Positions 34,337 through 43,019 of a stretch of 64,000 bases of DNA are shown here, piece after piece; the stretch's first letter is position 1, and every line of letters begins with the position of its first letter. A model generated the notes under the pieces. That model searched no databases. It was not told the origin of the DNA and saw only the letters and a list, made by a program, of their open reading frames with translations. Where the stretch lies: positions 186,001-250,000 of the forward strand of contig CBDFKY010000005.1 in the NCBI GenBank assembly GCA_965248995.1, read 5' to 3'. Source of the stretch: CBDFKY01 sp965248995 (GTDB lineage Bacteria > Pseudomonadota > Alphaproteobacteria > Rickettsiales > UBA998). The translations under genes and the position numbers were made by a program.

Positions 34337-36226
34337 CTATATCGTTCTTTTTATCTTCGTTACGTGATGGGATGTCTTATCCCATTGATAAGGTGCGAAG
34401 ATCAGCTGCCAGACGGAGCGTATGCTGGCGACGGCGTGGAGGCTGAAATAGAAAGGCCATGTGAGGATCGTAAGCCAGGAAGGAGCGTATTCACCGTCTT
34501 TTCTCATGACCAATGCAAAACCCCATTGCAGGATCAGGCTTGCACCTAACGTGAACCAGCATACCTGATGCACGAATACCGGAATATTCAGGGAAGGCGG
34601 CATGAAAAGCCACCAGAGCGCCGCCATCCATAGAAACGGTGAGATCACGTAACTGAACGACGCCGCGCCGATAAAAAAATGAATACCCCAGAATCCCGTA
34701 TTCCCCAGTTCCAGCCTTCTTATACCGGGAGTCCGGGCGAGCACCGTCCACGTCTGGATATACCCTTTTATCCAGCGCGCCCGCTGTTTCAACCATGCGT
34801 TTATACGTATAGGGGCTTCTTCACGAGTAAGGGAAGGAAACGGCAGGGTAACATATCCCTCGCTGGCCAGGCGCACCCCTAAATCCGCATCTTCCGTAAC
34901 GTTGTAGGCATCCCATGCGCCCAGCCCTTCCAACACGGAGCGCCGCAGGTGGTTACTTGTGCCACCGAGCGGAATAGGGATTTTCAAACTGAACAAAGCA
35001 GGCAGCATGACGTTGAACAACATCGCATATTCCAGTGAAAACAACCGTGTCAGCAGATTTTCCCGGGCATTGTAGTAATTGAGGCAGGCCTGCAGGCAGG
35101 CGACTTCGGGGTATGCACGAAATACGGCGACCGCGTGGCGCAGCTGGGAGGGAGCGGGATTATCCTCCGCGTCGTAAATAGCGACGAATTCTCCCTCGGC
35201 GAATTGCAGGGCGTAATTACAGGCTTTTGGTTTGGTCTGCGGCAGAGAATACGGTACCGTTACCAGGTGAAACCGCGCATCGGGCCGCTCGGCGAGGATG
35301 GCGGCACGTGTCGCTAGATCGTTCGACTCGGTAATCAGCTTGATATCCAAGCGGTCGGCAGGGTAATCGAGCGCTTTGAGGCTTTCCAGCAGATCGGGTA
35401 CGGCTTTCGCCTCATCGTACAAAGGCACCAGTATCGTATAGACCGGACAGTTGACATGGTCCGCCAGCGGGACGTCGCATTTTTGCATGATGCCAGAGCG
35501 GACATGCAAGCCCTTCCGTATCAATAGTAATTTAAATAACAGAATCGTGAGAAAAAATACTGAAAAAAGAAGGAGCAGCGCGCTTACCGCCACGGAAGGA
35601 AACATCCAGGCCATTACGACGCCGCTCACCGCTGAAGCCCCGCGCAGCAACACACCGAACCGTAAAGGCGCCTTAGCCTCAAATTCCCTACGCAACGCAT
35701 AATGCGGCAGTTCCCGGCATAACGTTTCACTCGCTTTTTCACTGAAATGCGCGCCGAAAACCCTCTCCAGCGTCCATTGAATATCTCTCGGTGAGGTAAG
35801 CAGTAAAGTAACGTCCTCTCCAAAAATTCTGTTTTCCTGACGTTCAAATCGTTTTATGTCAGTGGTCGCCACCATTAACGTGCCACCTGCCCGCCGGTAG
35901 GGAATCGCCTGAAGGCGCTGATACGTCGGCAGATGCCCTGCTTCCAGCAACGCCCCGTCCGGTGGATCGCTTACTAAATCCACCAGCGGTATTTTCTGCT
36001 GTTTCGCGAGAACACGATACAGTGAAAGCACGGATAATTTTCCGTTTTTCGTTAGAATCTCTCCGATTCTGCCCCCATGAAGACGCTGAATGTCCAATGC
36101 CTCTTTAAGTGTCTTTTCTGAAATCAATCCTTCATGAATCAGCCACTCTCCGATTGGTGGCGAAAGCGCTTCGCGCTTCAGCATATCTATCGTTTCGGAG
36201 AAAGGGAAAGCTATAAGCTGATCCAT
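34337..36226 (-). CDS. GspE N-domain fused to a processive GT2 glycosyltransferase
   Basis: This is a 629-residue protein. The first ~150 residues match the type II secretion ATPase N-terminal domain (IGEWLIHEGLISEKTLKEAL, VLAKQQKIPLVDL, and a YRRAGGTLMVATTD strand), a fold that binds signals such as nucleotides in other proteins. Two membrane helices follow, then a GT2 domain with YTILVPLYDEAKAVPDLL, a DAED box, GGTSNHLRR, TEDADLGVRL and the Q-x-x-RW motif KQRARWIKGYIQTW. Further helices end the protein. This points to a membrane polysaccharide synthase that starts or extends an exported glycan. It overlaps the upstream barrel protein gene by 16 bases. Similar fusions exist in other alphaproteobacteria (XagB-like). 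Confidence 0.85.
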   Translation of the reverse strand: MDQLIAFPFSETIDMLKREALSPPIGEWLIHEGLISEKTLKEALDIQRLHGGRIGEILTKNGKLSVLSLYRVLAKQQKIPLVDLVSDPPDGALLEAGHLPTYQRLQAIPYRRAGGTLMVATTDIKRFERQENRIFGEDVTLLLTSPRDIQWTLERVFGAHFSEKASETLCRELPHYALRREFEAKAPLRFGVLLRGASAVSGVVMAWMFPSVAVSALLLLFSVFFLTILLFKLLLIRKGLHVRSGIMQKCDVPLADHVNCPVYTILVPLYDEAKAVPDLLESLKALDYPADRLDIKLITESNDLATRAAILAERPDARFHLVTVPYSLPQTKPKACNYALQFAEGEFVAIYDAEDNPAPSQLRHAVAVFRAYPEVACLQACLNYYNARENLLTRLFSLEYAMLFNVMLPALFSLKIPIPLGGTSNHLRRSVLEGLGAWDAYNVTEDADLGVRLASEGYVTLPFPSLTREEAPIRINAWLKQRARWIKGYIQTWTVLARTPGIRRLELGNTGFWGIHFFIGAASFSYVISPFLWMAALWWLFMPPSLNIPVFVHQVCWFTLGASLILQWGFALVMRKDGEYAPSWLTILTWPFYFSLHAVASIRSVWQLIFAPYQWDKTSHHVTKIKRTI

Positions 36227-37071
36227 ACCGATAGCAACCCTCCTCCCCCTGCTCCCGTATTGCGGCCGGCCACGTGGTCGAATATTCCGCCCTGCAATCT
36301 GACACGGTCATTTACCTTGTATACCGCGGAAAGTTGCGCTTTGGTCAGATCATAATCGTTCTGACCCGTAATAGTCGTCGTCGCCAGGTGAATGCCGGTA
36401 GCCGAAATGGTGGTATCCAGTTCAGGCAGCAGCGTCCAGTCATCATCAAGTGACAGGCCCACACCTGCGTGAAGGCGATACTGATCGCCGAGCCCATCCC
36501 CGCGAACGCGGTATCCGGCGCTTAAATCCGCAAAATGCATCCGGCCAAGGAGAGAAAAGTTCAGGCCGCCCATCGCATCTGCGCCCCACTCGAACGCATC
36601 GGCAATTGCCGATCCTTCCGAGTGGGTCACATAATATCCCGGAAGCGAAACGACGGGTTGCAGCGAAAAAACGTAGGCATCATCGCGATACAGCTGGCTG
36701 CGCAGGAACAACTCCGTACGGCGCAGGCCCGAGAGCTCTATTTTGCTGGACATCGGCGCGGATTCTTCAAACGCCGTGTAAGCATTCGCGCGGGACACGT
36801 CGGAAGAACGGCTGACGAACAGCGAGACTCCCGCCGTCAGGTCGTTCGTCACCCCATATTCGCTGTAGACGTTGACTTCCTGCTTATTGAAACGACCGAG
36901 CTTGTCTCTCCTGTCGCCGTTACCCGAGAAATACGCGACCGTCGCATAACTTCGGTACGTGACGATATACTGCTGTTTTCCTTTCTCCAACGTCCATGCG
37001 CCGCCGTAAGCGTCGCTCACCATCAATCCAAGGATCAGGCACGCCGTATATCTGAGAAGCGCACACCTCAT
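36211..37071 (-). CDS. Probable outer-membrane beta-barrel protein
   Basis: This 286-residue protein has a signal peptide (LLRYTACLILGLMVSDAYGG). It then has repeated alternating hydrophobic strands with aromatic ends (KQQYIVTYRSYATVAYFSG, VNVYSEYGVTNDLTAGVSLF, LFLRSQLYRDDAYVFSLQP, ADLSAGYRV), typical of a transmembrane barrel. I recognise no specific family. Its stop overlaps the start of the GspE_N-GT2 glycosyltransferase, so both are probably made together, suggesting export or anchoring of the glycan. It starts 8 bases after the atpF stop on the same strand. Confidence 0.65.
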   Translation of the reverse strand: MRCALLRYTACLILGLMVSDAYGGAWTLEKGKQQYIVTYRSYATVAYFSGNGDRRDKLGRFNKQEVNVYSEYGVTNDLTAGVSLFVSRSSDVSRANAYTAFEESAPMSSKIELSGLRRTELFLRSQLYRDDAYVFSLQPVVSLPGYYVTHSEGSAIADAFEWGADAMGGLNFSLLGRMHFADLSAGYRVRGDGLGDQYRLHAGVGLSLDDDWTLLPELDTTISATGIHLATTTITGQNDYDLTKAQLSAVYKVNDRVRLQGGIFDHVAGRNTGAGGGGLLSVWISL

Positions 37072-37079
37072 GAAAACGC

Positions 37080-37562
37080 CTAGTGGACGATGCGGTTTAC
37101 GTCTTTCAGCGCAAGCTGGATAAGCGTGTCATCCGCCTCCTGGTTCAGTTTATCGATAATGATTTGCCGGGCCGCTTCCAGCGCCACGTCCACCACCTGC
37201 CGCTGCACGTCCTGGACGGCGCGCTCCTCCGCCCGGCGGATCTTGTCGTTCGCTGCGGTCATGCGTGTTTCTATGGCGGCTTTCAGCGTTGATTCGGCTT
37301 CCCGATACATCGCTTCCACCGTCGCTTCCGCATGGCGAAGCATTTCGGCGGACTCCGCTTCAACTTCCCGATATTTCTGTTCGTACTCCGCCAGCATGGT
37401 CTGCGCTTCCTCACGCAGCCGGATGGCTTCAGAGAGCTCATGTTCGATGCGGGCGGCGCGTGCGTCCAGCGTTTTTGTCAAAAAACGCGCAAAGGGTTTA
37501 TAGCAAAACGCGATAAACAGGAAAAATGAAATTGCTACGACTAACGGTTCATCCAGTCTCAT
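37080..37562 (-). CDS. atpF: F0F1 ATP synthase subunit b
   Basis: This 160-residue protein has one N-terminal membrane helix (PLVVAISFFLFIAFCYKPF) and a long charged coiled coil with many Glu, Arg and Ala (ELSEAIRLREEAQTMLAEYE), the peripheral stalk of ATP synthase. It is the last gene of the F0 operon here, 24 bases after b'. The F1 genes (atpHAGDC) are not adjacent, as is usual for alphaproteobacteria. Confidence 0.9.
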   Translation of the reverse strand: MRLDEPLVVAISFFLFIAFCYKPFARFLTKTLDARAARIEHELSEAIRLREEAQTMLAEYEQKYREVEAESAEMLRHAEATVEAMYREAESTLKAAIETRMTAANDKIRRAEERAVQDVQRQVVDVALEAARQIIIDKLNQEADDTLIQLALKDVNRIVH

Positions 37563-37586
37563 GAGACTCCTCGCATATTCTTTATA

Positions 37587-38204
37587 TTAGCCTGTTTTAC
37601 GATGTGAAGCCAGTGCTGATTGCAGGGTAGCCACATCAGGTGTTTTACCTGTCAGTTCCTGAACAAGGCGTTCCGCCAACCCTTCCGCGAAAGGCAACAT
37701 CTCTTCCAGAAAATGCTTCCTGCGTTCTTTTACGACCGCTTCGGCGTTTTGCAGCAGGGCGATGACCTGTGCGTCCGCCTGCCCCAGTTCCTTTTCCTGG
37801 CGAAGGCGCTGTGCCTGCAAAGCTCCGGTTATGCGCTCGGCAGCGGTTTCCCTGGCCCGCCGATGCATTTCGGCGTAAGCATGTTCCGCCTTTGCCGCGT
37901 CTTCCGAAAATTTTTCCGCTGCGACAAGATCACGTTCGATACGGCTCTTACGCTTTTCCAGCACAGTTTCGATCGAAGGCAGGGCCGATTTCGCCAGCAG
38001 GCGGTAAAGCAGGAAAAATGCGATCAGCAACCAGAGTATCTGCGAAGGAAACGTGCTGACGTCCAGTTGCGGCATCCCCGTTTTTTCATGAGGCACCGTG
38101 TTCACTTCGCCGCCCGCATGGTATGACGCATCGCTTTTTTTAAGCAATGCGTCTACCGCGCTCGTTACCGGTGGTTCGGAATGATGGTGCGTCTCATGAG
38201 GCAT
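37587..38204 (-). CDS. atpF2: F0F1 ATP synthase subunit b'
   Basis: This 205-residue second stalk subunit has a membrane segment in FPSQILWLLIAFFLLYRLLA preceded by a ~55-residue extension with a histidine-rich start (MPHETHHHSEPP). It continues as a long coiled coil (SRIERDLVAAEKFSEDAAKA). The b/b' pair is typical of alphaproteobacteria and photosynthetic bacteria. The ATG at 38204 was chosen; an in-frame start at 38255 would overlap the c subunit gene. Confidence 0.9.
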   Translation of the reverse strand: MPHETHHHSEPPVTSAVDALLKKSDASYHAGGEVNTVPHEKTGMPQLDVSTFPSQILWLLIAFFLLYRLLAKSALPSIETVLEKRKSRIERDLVAAEKFSEDAAKAEHAYAEMHRRARETAAERITGALQAQRLRQEKELGQADAQVIALLQNAEAVVKERRKHFLEEMLPFAEGLAERLVQELTGKTPDVATLQSALASHRKTG

Positions 38205-38226
38205 GGATATTTCCCGGGACGGCTGC

Positions 38227-38454
38227 TTAAGCGACGAAAATAAGCAGTAGCGCAACGATCAGTGAAAACAGGCCCATCGCCTCGGAAAGCCCCGCGCCGA
38301 CATAGATATATTTCGCCAGTTTCGATTCAGCCGACGGGTTGCGGGCGATCCCGTTCAGCATCGCCACGAAAATGTTCGCCACGCCGAGCGCGGCACCGAG
38401 CATGCCGAACGCCATTAGACCCACACCGATATATTTTAACGATTCCCCTTCCAT
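38227..38454 (-). CDS. atpE: F0F1 ATP synthase subunit c
   Basis: This 75-residue hairpin of two membrane helices joined by the polar loop ARNPSAESK has GAGLSEAMG in helix 2. The glutamate there is the proton-carrying carboxylate of the rotor ring. The length and sequence are normal for alphaproteobacteria, with no sodium-binding signature evident. Confidence 0.95.
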   Translation of the reverse strand: MEGESLKYIGVGLMAFGMLGAALGVANIFVAMLNGIARNPSAESKLAKYIYVGAGLSEAMGLFSLIVALLLIFVA

Positions 38455-38492
38455 GTCTTCACTCCTTAAGATGTTAATTAAAATGTTATTAG

Positions 38493-39230
38493 TTAATGCA
38501 AATGCAGCGCATCGTGCAGATACACGCAGGTTAAGACGGTAAAGATATAGGCCTGCAATATCGCAATCCCGATTTCAAAACCGGTCAAGACCACCAGCAG
38601 CGCCAGCGGCACCACTCCGGCGATGCCGAGCATGATGACGAAACTCGCGATCACTTTCAGCATGGTATGCCCGGCCATGATGTTGGCAGCCAGACGAATG
38701 GACAGGCTGACCGGGCGGGCAAGGTAAGCGAACAGTTCGATCAGGTACATCATCGGCGCCATCCACCACGGCGTCCCTTCCGGCAGGAAGAACATCAGGA
38801 ATTTCGTGCCGTGTTTCACGAAGGCAAGCACGGTGACGCCGAGGAATACGATGATCGCCAGGACGAACGTCACGATGATATGGCTGGTCGGCGTGAAGGA
38901 ATACGGGATCATGCCGAGCAGGTTGCACATCAGGATGAACATGAAGAGCGAGAAGATCAGCGGGAAATACGGCTTGCCTTTCGCCCCGACATTGTCACGC
39001 ACCGTGGCGGCGATGAATTCGTACGTCATTTCCACGACGGACTGAAAGCGGTTGGGCACCATGGTCGCCCCGCGTATCCCGAAGCTTAGAAAACCGTAAG
39101 CGCAGAAGGTGGCGAGCATCATGAACAGGGATGCGTTGGTGAAATCAAACGTATAGCCGCCGATTTCCGGCAGCCTAATCAGCGTTTTAACGGTGAATTG
39201 CTCTAAGGGTGAATGGTGCCCGCCCGCCAT
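38493..39230 (-). CDS. atpB: F0F1 ATP synthase subunit a
   Basis: This 245-residue membrane protein has the conserved helix LSIRLAANIMAGHT; its arginine is essential for proton transfer to the c-ring. The following helix FVIMLGIAGVVPLALLVVL and the C-terminal EIGIAILQAYIFTVLTCVYL are also typical. It is the first large gene of the F0 operon, 56 bases after atpI. Confidence 0.95.
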   Translation of the reverse strand: MAGGHHSPLEQFTVKTLIRLPEIGGYTFDFTNASLFMMLATFCAYGFLSFGIRGATMVPNRFQSVVEMTYEFIAATVRDNVGAKGKPYFPLIFSLFMFILMCNLLGMIPYSFTPTSHIIVTFVLAIIVFLGVTVLAFVKHGTKFLMFFLPEGTPWWMAPMMYLIELFAYLARPVSLSIRLAANIMAGHTMLKVIASFVIMLGIAGVVPLALLVVLTGFEIGIAILQAYIFTVLTCVYLHDALHLH

Positions 39231-39286
39231 GTGCTATATATGATCCTATGATTTTCTGTTCGCCCATGTGCTTAAGCAATCACGCG

Positions 39287-39601
39287 TCATTTGTCCAGCA
39301 TTTCGTTTGCGTCAGCTTCAGATTTTTCCAGTTGGGCCGTGAATGCGTCATTCACGCGCCTGATGGTGACATATCCGGCGGCGATGCCGAGCAGCAGGCA
39401 GATCAGCAGGAAAACCGGCGACGATCCCAGGGCTTTGTCAATAAACCACCCGATCACGCCGCCTGTGGTGACGGCTGCGATCAGTTCGATAGCGATCCGC
39501 AGAACCATTCCGCCCTGGGACGGTGGTCCCGCTTCCTCTGGTTGACGATGTTTTTCCCGGATGGTTTTCGCTTCCGCGGCGATTTCCTCAGGCGTGCTCA
39601 T
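39287..39601 (-). CDS. atpI: ATP synthase assembly protein AtpI
   Basis: This 104-residue protein has two membrane helices (GMVLRIAIELIAAVTTGGVI and VFLLICLLLGIAAGYVTIRR) and charged ends. Its gene lies directly before atpB, where atpI sits in alphaproteobacterial F0 operons. It helps assemble the c-ring and may be dispensable. Its ATG overlaps the glutaredoxin stop by four bases. Confidence 0.85.
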   Translation of the reverse strand: MSTPEEIAAEAKTIREKHRQPEEAGPPSQGGMVLRIAIELIAAVTTGGVIGWFIDKALGSSPVFLLICLLLGIAAGYVTIRRVNDAFTAQLEKSEADANEMLDK

Positions 39602-39864
39602 GAAGCCTGGCGCAGCAGCGGATCGAGTTTGCCCTGCCTGTCGAGGGCATTCAAATCATCAAAACCCCCTACGTGCGTGGAGCCGATAAAAATCTGCGGG
39701 ACGGTTTTGCGGCCGCCGGAACGCTCCAGCATTTCTTCACGCAGACTGTCGTCACGGGAAATATCCATTTCCTCAATGTCGCTGACTCCTTTCATCTTAA
39801 GCAGGGCGAGCGCCCGCTGGCAATAAGGACAGGAAGGGGTTTTATATATTTTTACAGGTGACAT
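39598..39864 (-). CDS. grxC: Glutaredoxin 3 family
   Basis: This 88-residue thioredoxin-fold protein has the dithiol CPYC active site (C12, C15) and the later KTVPQIFIGSTHVGGFDDL, with the cis-proline and glutathione-binding GG-D. It reduces disulfides with glutathione and can feed ribonucleotide reductase. It is translationally coupled (ATGA overlap) to atpI, an unusual partner. Confidence 0.9.
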   Translation of the reverse strand: MSPVKIYKTPSCPYCQRALALLKMKGVSDIEEMDISRDDSLREEMLERSGGRKTVPQIFIGSTHVGGFDDLNALDRQGKLDPLLRQAS

Positions 39865-39890
39865 GAGCTACTCCGGCAGTTTACACCACC

Positions 39891-40595
39891 CTACTGCCGC
39901 ACCGCCGCCGCCTCAAGCATTTTCTGATCTTCGAGCGGCTTACCCTCGTAACGGGTTTCCGGCTGCGCATGGGTGCGGGTGCTGGGCGATTCCCTCATTT
40001 CCGGCGCATTTTTCTGAATGAGTACGGTCGGCTCCGGTGTAATTCCGCCCACGGCCGCCGGTACCGTACCGTTCGTATTCGCCGCACCGGCGATCATGGC
40101 CTGCTGCTGTTCCTGATGCAGTTCCTTGATGGCGTCCTTGAATGCCGACTTGACTTCCTGCCCTACCGACTGGGAGATAGCAGGGGCCAGCTCTCTCGTC
40201 GTGCTGCGCGCATTCAGATCGGCATTGGTTTCATTGACGTTCATCCAGTTGCGGCCCTGGGATTTGAAACTGACATACGCGGCAGCGAGAGACGCGGTTG
40301 CCAATGCGACACCGACGGCCCCTAATAACGGCAGACCAAACGATCCTGCTGCGGCCGCTTTTACCAGCGTGCCCGTCACACCTCCCATTAATACCGCCGA
40401 CATCACCATGGTGAGGATTTCGCTGGCCTTGCCCCACATGAAATGCTTTTCGCTCTGCCGCAGGTTATGCTCCGCCTGCTCACGGTAGCGGGAATCGGTT
40501 TCGCGGCCTTCCGGCAACACCGGGTCGCTGAAATGGTCGGCTTTTTGCCGAACCTTCGAGACCGCCTCCGTTAAAAAATTTCTGACCAAGGGCAT
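39891..40595 (-). CDS. Uncharacterised membrane protein with long polar C-terminus
   Basis: This 234-residue protein has no family I recognise. Residues ~1-50 are highly charged and helical (RYREQAEHNLRQSEKHFMWG). Two hydrophobic helices follow at about 57-77 and 85-105 (ILTMVMSAVLMGGVTGTLV and LPLLGAVGVALATASLAAAY). The remaining ~125 residues are polar and low-complexity in places. No signal peptide is present. It lies 26 bases upstream of grxC on the same strand, so it may be the first gene of the F0 operon. Its general make-up resembles the other orphan proteins here (29725, 48588, 53117), but no sequence match was evident. Confidence 0.55.
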   Translation of the reverse strand: MPLVRNFLTEAVSKVRQKADHFSDPVLPEGRETDSRYREQAEHNLRQSEKHFMWGKASEILTMVMSAVLMGGVTGTLVKAAAAGSFGLPLLGAVGVALATASLAAAYVSFKSQGRNWMNVNETNADLNARSTTRELAPAISQSVGQEVKSAFKDAIKELHQEQQQAMIAGAANTNGTVPAAVGGITPEPTVLIQKNAPEMRESPSTRTHAQPETRYEGKPLEDQKMLEAAAVRQ

Positions 40596-40690
40596 AGTAA
40601 TTCCAATGTGTATTCCATCACTCTTTTTCAGGATACCATATCGGCAATCAAAAAAGGTGAATATTTAATGACAATTAAGGATGATCCTGC

Positions 40691-41527
40691 TTATGCCGGA
40701 TCGAAACCAAAGGTTTTTAAGATATGCCATGCCTCTTCAGAAGCAAGGTAGGTCAGGAACCGGCGTGAGCTGTCCATCTCATCACCGACGATTACCACAC
40801 CCTGATAGAGTATGGGCGGATGGTCTTTCGGTTTGAACACGCTCATTTCCTTGATGTCCGGAAACAGCAGCGCGTCGCTGCGAAAGGTGATACCCATCGA
40901 ATGATAACGGCTGATCGTGTCCGTTATCTGGTAACTGGTATGCAGGCGGAGGACGTAAGGTGCCAGTATGTCCGACAAATGGTGAGTATGCAACGCGGCT
41001 TCGGCATAATTTCCTTCGGCGGTATCCCCGGCGTCACCGATAATGAACGTAAATCCATCTGGATGATCGGTGAATGCGCCGATAGCGTGCGCCGCCTGGA
41101 TATCCACGCTCTGCAGCTCGAATTCCGAACCTGCCAGCACCAGACGGTTGCGGGCGATGTTTTTCCGGGAATAAATATCGATCAGCCCTTTCTGCTGGAG
41201 ATCGTCCACCCATTCCGGACGGGCCGCCAACAGTATCCCGGCCTCAGCACCCTTTTCAATCTGGGCGATCTGCTCTTTCGTCGAGTTGAAACTGGTGGAG
41301 ACAGACAGATGGTGGTCCAGCGCATATCGCCTGGCGATCAGGGTGATCGGCACCCTCAGACTGGGGTCCGCCATAATGGTCAGCGTCTGCATGGGTGCGC
41401 CTTCCGCCGTCGATTGTGTAAAGGCATAGAAGATCAGGCACGTGCAGGCAAAAGCAACTTGTACCATTCGCCTGTAAAAAGACGTTGTTGCCGGAATACG
41501 GAGCAAGATTTTTTCCCCTTTTTCCAT
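40691..41527 (-). CDS. ModA-like periplasmic substrate-binding protein
   Basis: This 278-residue protein has an N-terminal hydrophobic signal (VQVAFACTCLIFYAFTQSTA) and a mature part resembling molybdate-binding ModA: LTIMADPSLRVPITLIARRY, then a PDG-x-T-F-I-I-GDAGDTAEG region, and YQGVVIVGDEMDSSRRFLTY near the end. ModA binds oxyanions for an ABC importer, but no modB or modC is nearby. It starts one base after the DUF6898 gene stop and closes the aroK-aroB-corC operon, so a cell-envelope or metal-related role is possible instead. Confidence 0.7.
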   Translation of the reverse strand: MEKGEKILLRIPATTSFYRRMVQVAFACTCLIFYAFTQSTAEGAPMQTLTIMADPSLRVPITLIARRYALDHHLSVSTSFNSTKEQIAQIEKGAEAGILLAARPEWVDDLQQKGLIDIYSRKNIARNRLVLAGSEFELQSVDIQAAHAIGAFTDHPDGFTFIIGDAGDTAEGNYAEAALHTHHLSDILAPYVLRLHTSYQITDTISRYHSMGITFRSDALLFPDIKEMSVFKPKDHPPILYQGVVIVGDEMDSSRRFLTYLASEEAWHILKTFGFDPA

Positions 41528-41528
41528 C

Positions 41529-41729
41529 TTAGCGATTCTGCTGCAGTTTTCGCAGTTTCTTCACCGCCTGCGATGCCAGATATTCTTTCGGATAGCGTGC
41601 ATCTCCCATGATGCTGACCTCTTCGTACGTCACGGGATCCACGGCGGATACTTTCACGTAACGTCCCTGAACGCGGTATTCGATGATAACGTCCGCAGGA
41701 TCGAACGGGAGTGAGCCGCGCATGGTCAC
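41529..41729 (-). CDS. DUF6898-like small protein
   Basis: This 66-residue protein has the pattern EYRVQGRYVKVSAVDPVTYE followed by a YPKEYLASQAVKKLRK helix. I associate this with DUF6898, a short alphaproteobacterial family of unknown function. Its ATG overlaps the corC stop by four bases. Confidence 0.7.
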   Translation of the reverse strand: MTMRGSLPFDPADVIIEYRVQGRYVKVSAVDPVTYEEVSIMGDARYPKEYLASQAVKKLRKLQQNR

Positions 41730-43015
41730 CCTTCGCTTTCCTGTTCGCTCAAACGCTCGATCACCAGTTGCAGGATCTGGTTGGCGCGTTTGTCTTCCAC
41801 CGTGAAACGGTAGCCATGAAACACGAAGCTGGCCCCTTTTTCCGGAATATGACGCGTTTCATGCATCAGCAACCCGCCGACCGTGGCCGCTTCCTCGTCG
41901 GGCAGTCCCCAGTCCAGCAGGCGGTTGATGTCGCGTATCGTCATGGTGCCTTTGACACGGTAGGCATGGTCACCGATTTTTTTCACGCCCGACGCCACCG
42001 CGATATCATGTTCATCGACGATATCGCCGACGATTTCCTCCAGAATGTCTTCCAGCGTGATGATTCCCTCACAGGCCCCGTATTCATTCACCACGATGGC
42101 GAAATGGCGGTTGTTCTGGCGAAATGCCAGCAGCTGCTCATTGAGCAGCGTGGATTCGGGGACGAACCAGGGCGGAGAGAGCAATGCCAGAATTTCGGCA
42201 TGCTCCACCTTTTTATCATTGCGGGCGATCAGGCGCATGACGTCCCTTATATGCAGTATCCCGATAATGTTGTCCTGCTGTTCCCGCCAGAGCGGCAGGC
42301 GGCTGCGCGAGGAACGCACCACCTGCTGGATGATTTCATGAACCGATCCGTCCGCGTCGATGATTTCCATCTGCTTACGGTGGGTCATCACGTCACTGAC
42401 GCTCACTTCGCTCAGATCCAAGATTGACCCGAGCATGTCGCGCGAATGCTTCAGCACCTCCCCTTCCTGATGGTGCAGCTCGATGGTGCCGCGAATCGCT
42501 TCCGAGGCGGACACCAGCGAATCATTTCCGGAAATATCGACGCCGAGCAACCGGAACATGATCTTGATGAACCAGTGAATGCTTTGCGTAATGGGGGAAA
42601 GCAACCGCACCAGCGGTGCGAGCACGGGAGCGGCGAACAGTGCCATGCGTTCGGCATTCTGGATAGCGAAGGTTTTGGGGAGGATTTCACAGAATATCAG
42701 TACGAGTACGGTCAGGACGATGGTGGCGTAAATCAGCCCGTCCTGACCCAGCAGGTTGATGGACAGGGAAGTACCGACCGCCGTCGCCATGATATTGAGC
42801 AGGGTATAGCTGAGTAGTACGGTCCCCAGCAGGTCTTCCTTCTTGTCCTGCAGGGCGTTGACTTTATGGGCGCGCTTGTTTCCTTCCTTGAGCAGCTTGT
42901 AGATCCGGGCGCGGGAGACAGCGGTAAGGCCGGTTTCCGCCGCGGAGAAAAACGCGGAGAGGACGAGCAGAACGAAAATCGCGCAGGCATCGAACATCCA
43001 GGGGGCGGTCTCCAT
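41726..43015 (-). CDS. CorC/HlyC-type membrane protein (DUF21, CBS pair, transporter-associated domain)
   Basis: This 429-residue protein has an N-terminal DUF21 domain with several helices (FVLLVLSAFFSAAETGLTAV, VLTVLVLIFCEILPKTFAIQ). Paired CBS domains follow (~200-330, with VSDVMTHRKQMEIID and EACEGIITLEDILEEIVGDI), then a C-terminal CorC_HlyC domain (ATVGGLLMHETRHIPEKGAS). Relatives are linked to magnesium/cobalt export and membrane homeostasis. The start at 43015 leaves four bases after the aroB stop; an in-frame start at 43060 would overlap aroB. Downstream of aroB is a known place for such genes in alphaproteobacteria. Confidence 0.85.
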   Translation of the reverse strand: METAPWMFDACAIFVLLVLSAFFSAAETGLTAVSRARIYKLLKEGNKRAHKVNALQDKKEDLLGTVLLSYTLLNIMATAVGTSLSINLLGQDGLIYATIVLTVLVLIFCEILPKTFAIQNAERMALFAAPVLAPLVRLLSPITQSIHWFIKIMFRLLGVDISGNDSLVSASEAIRGTIELHHQEGEVLKHSRDMLGSILDLSEVSVSDVMTHRKQMEIIDADGSVHEIIQQVVRSSRSRLPLWREQQDNIIGILHIRDVMRLIARNDKKVEHAEILALLSPPWFVPESTLLNEQLLAFRQNNRHFAIVVNEYGACEGIITLEDILEEIVGDIVDEHDIAVASGVKKIGDHAYRVKGTMTIRDINRLLDWGLPDEEAATVGGLLMHETRHIPEKGASFVFHGYRFTVEDKRANQILQLVIERLSEQESEG

Positions 43016-43019
43016 GATC

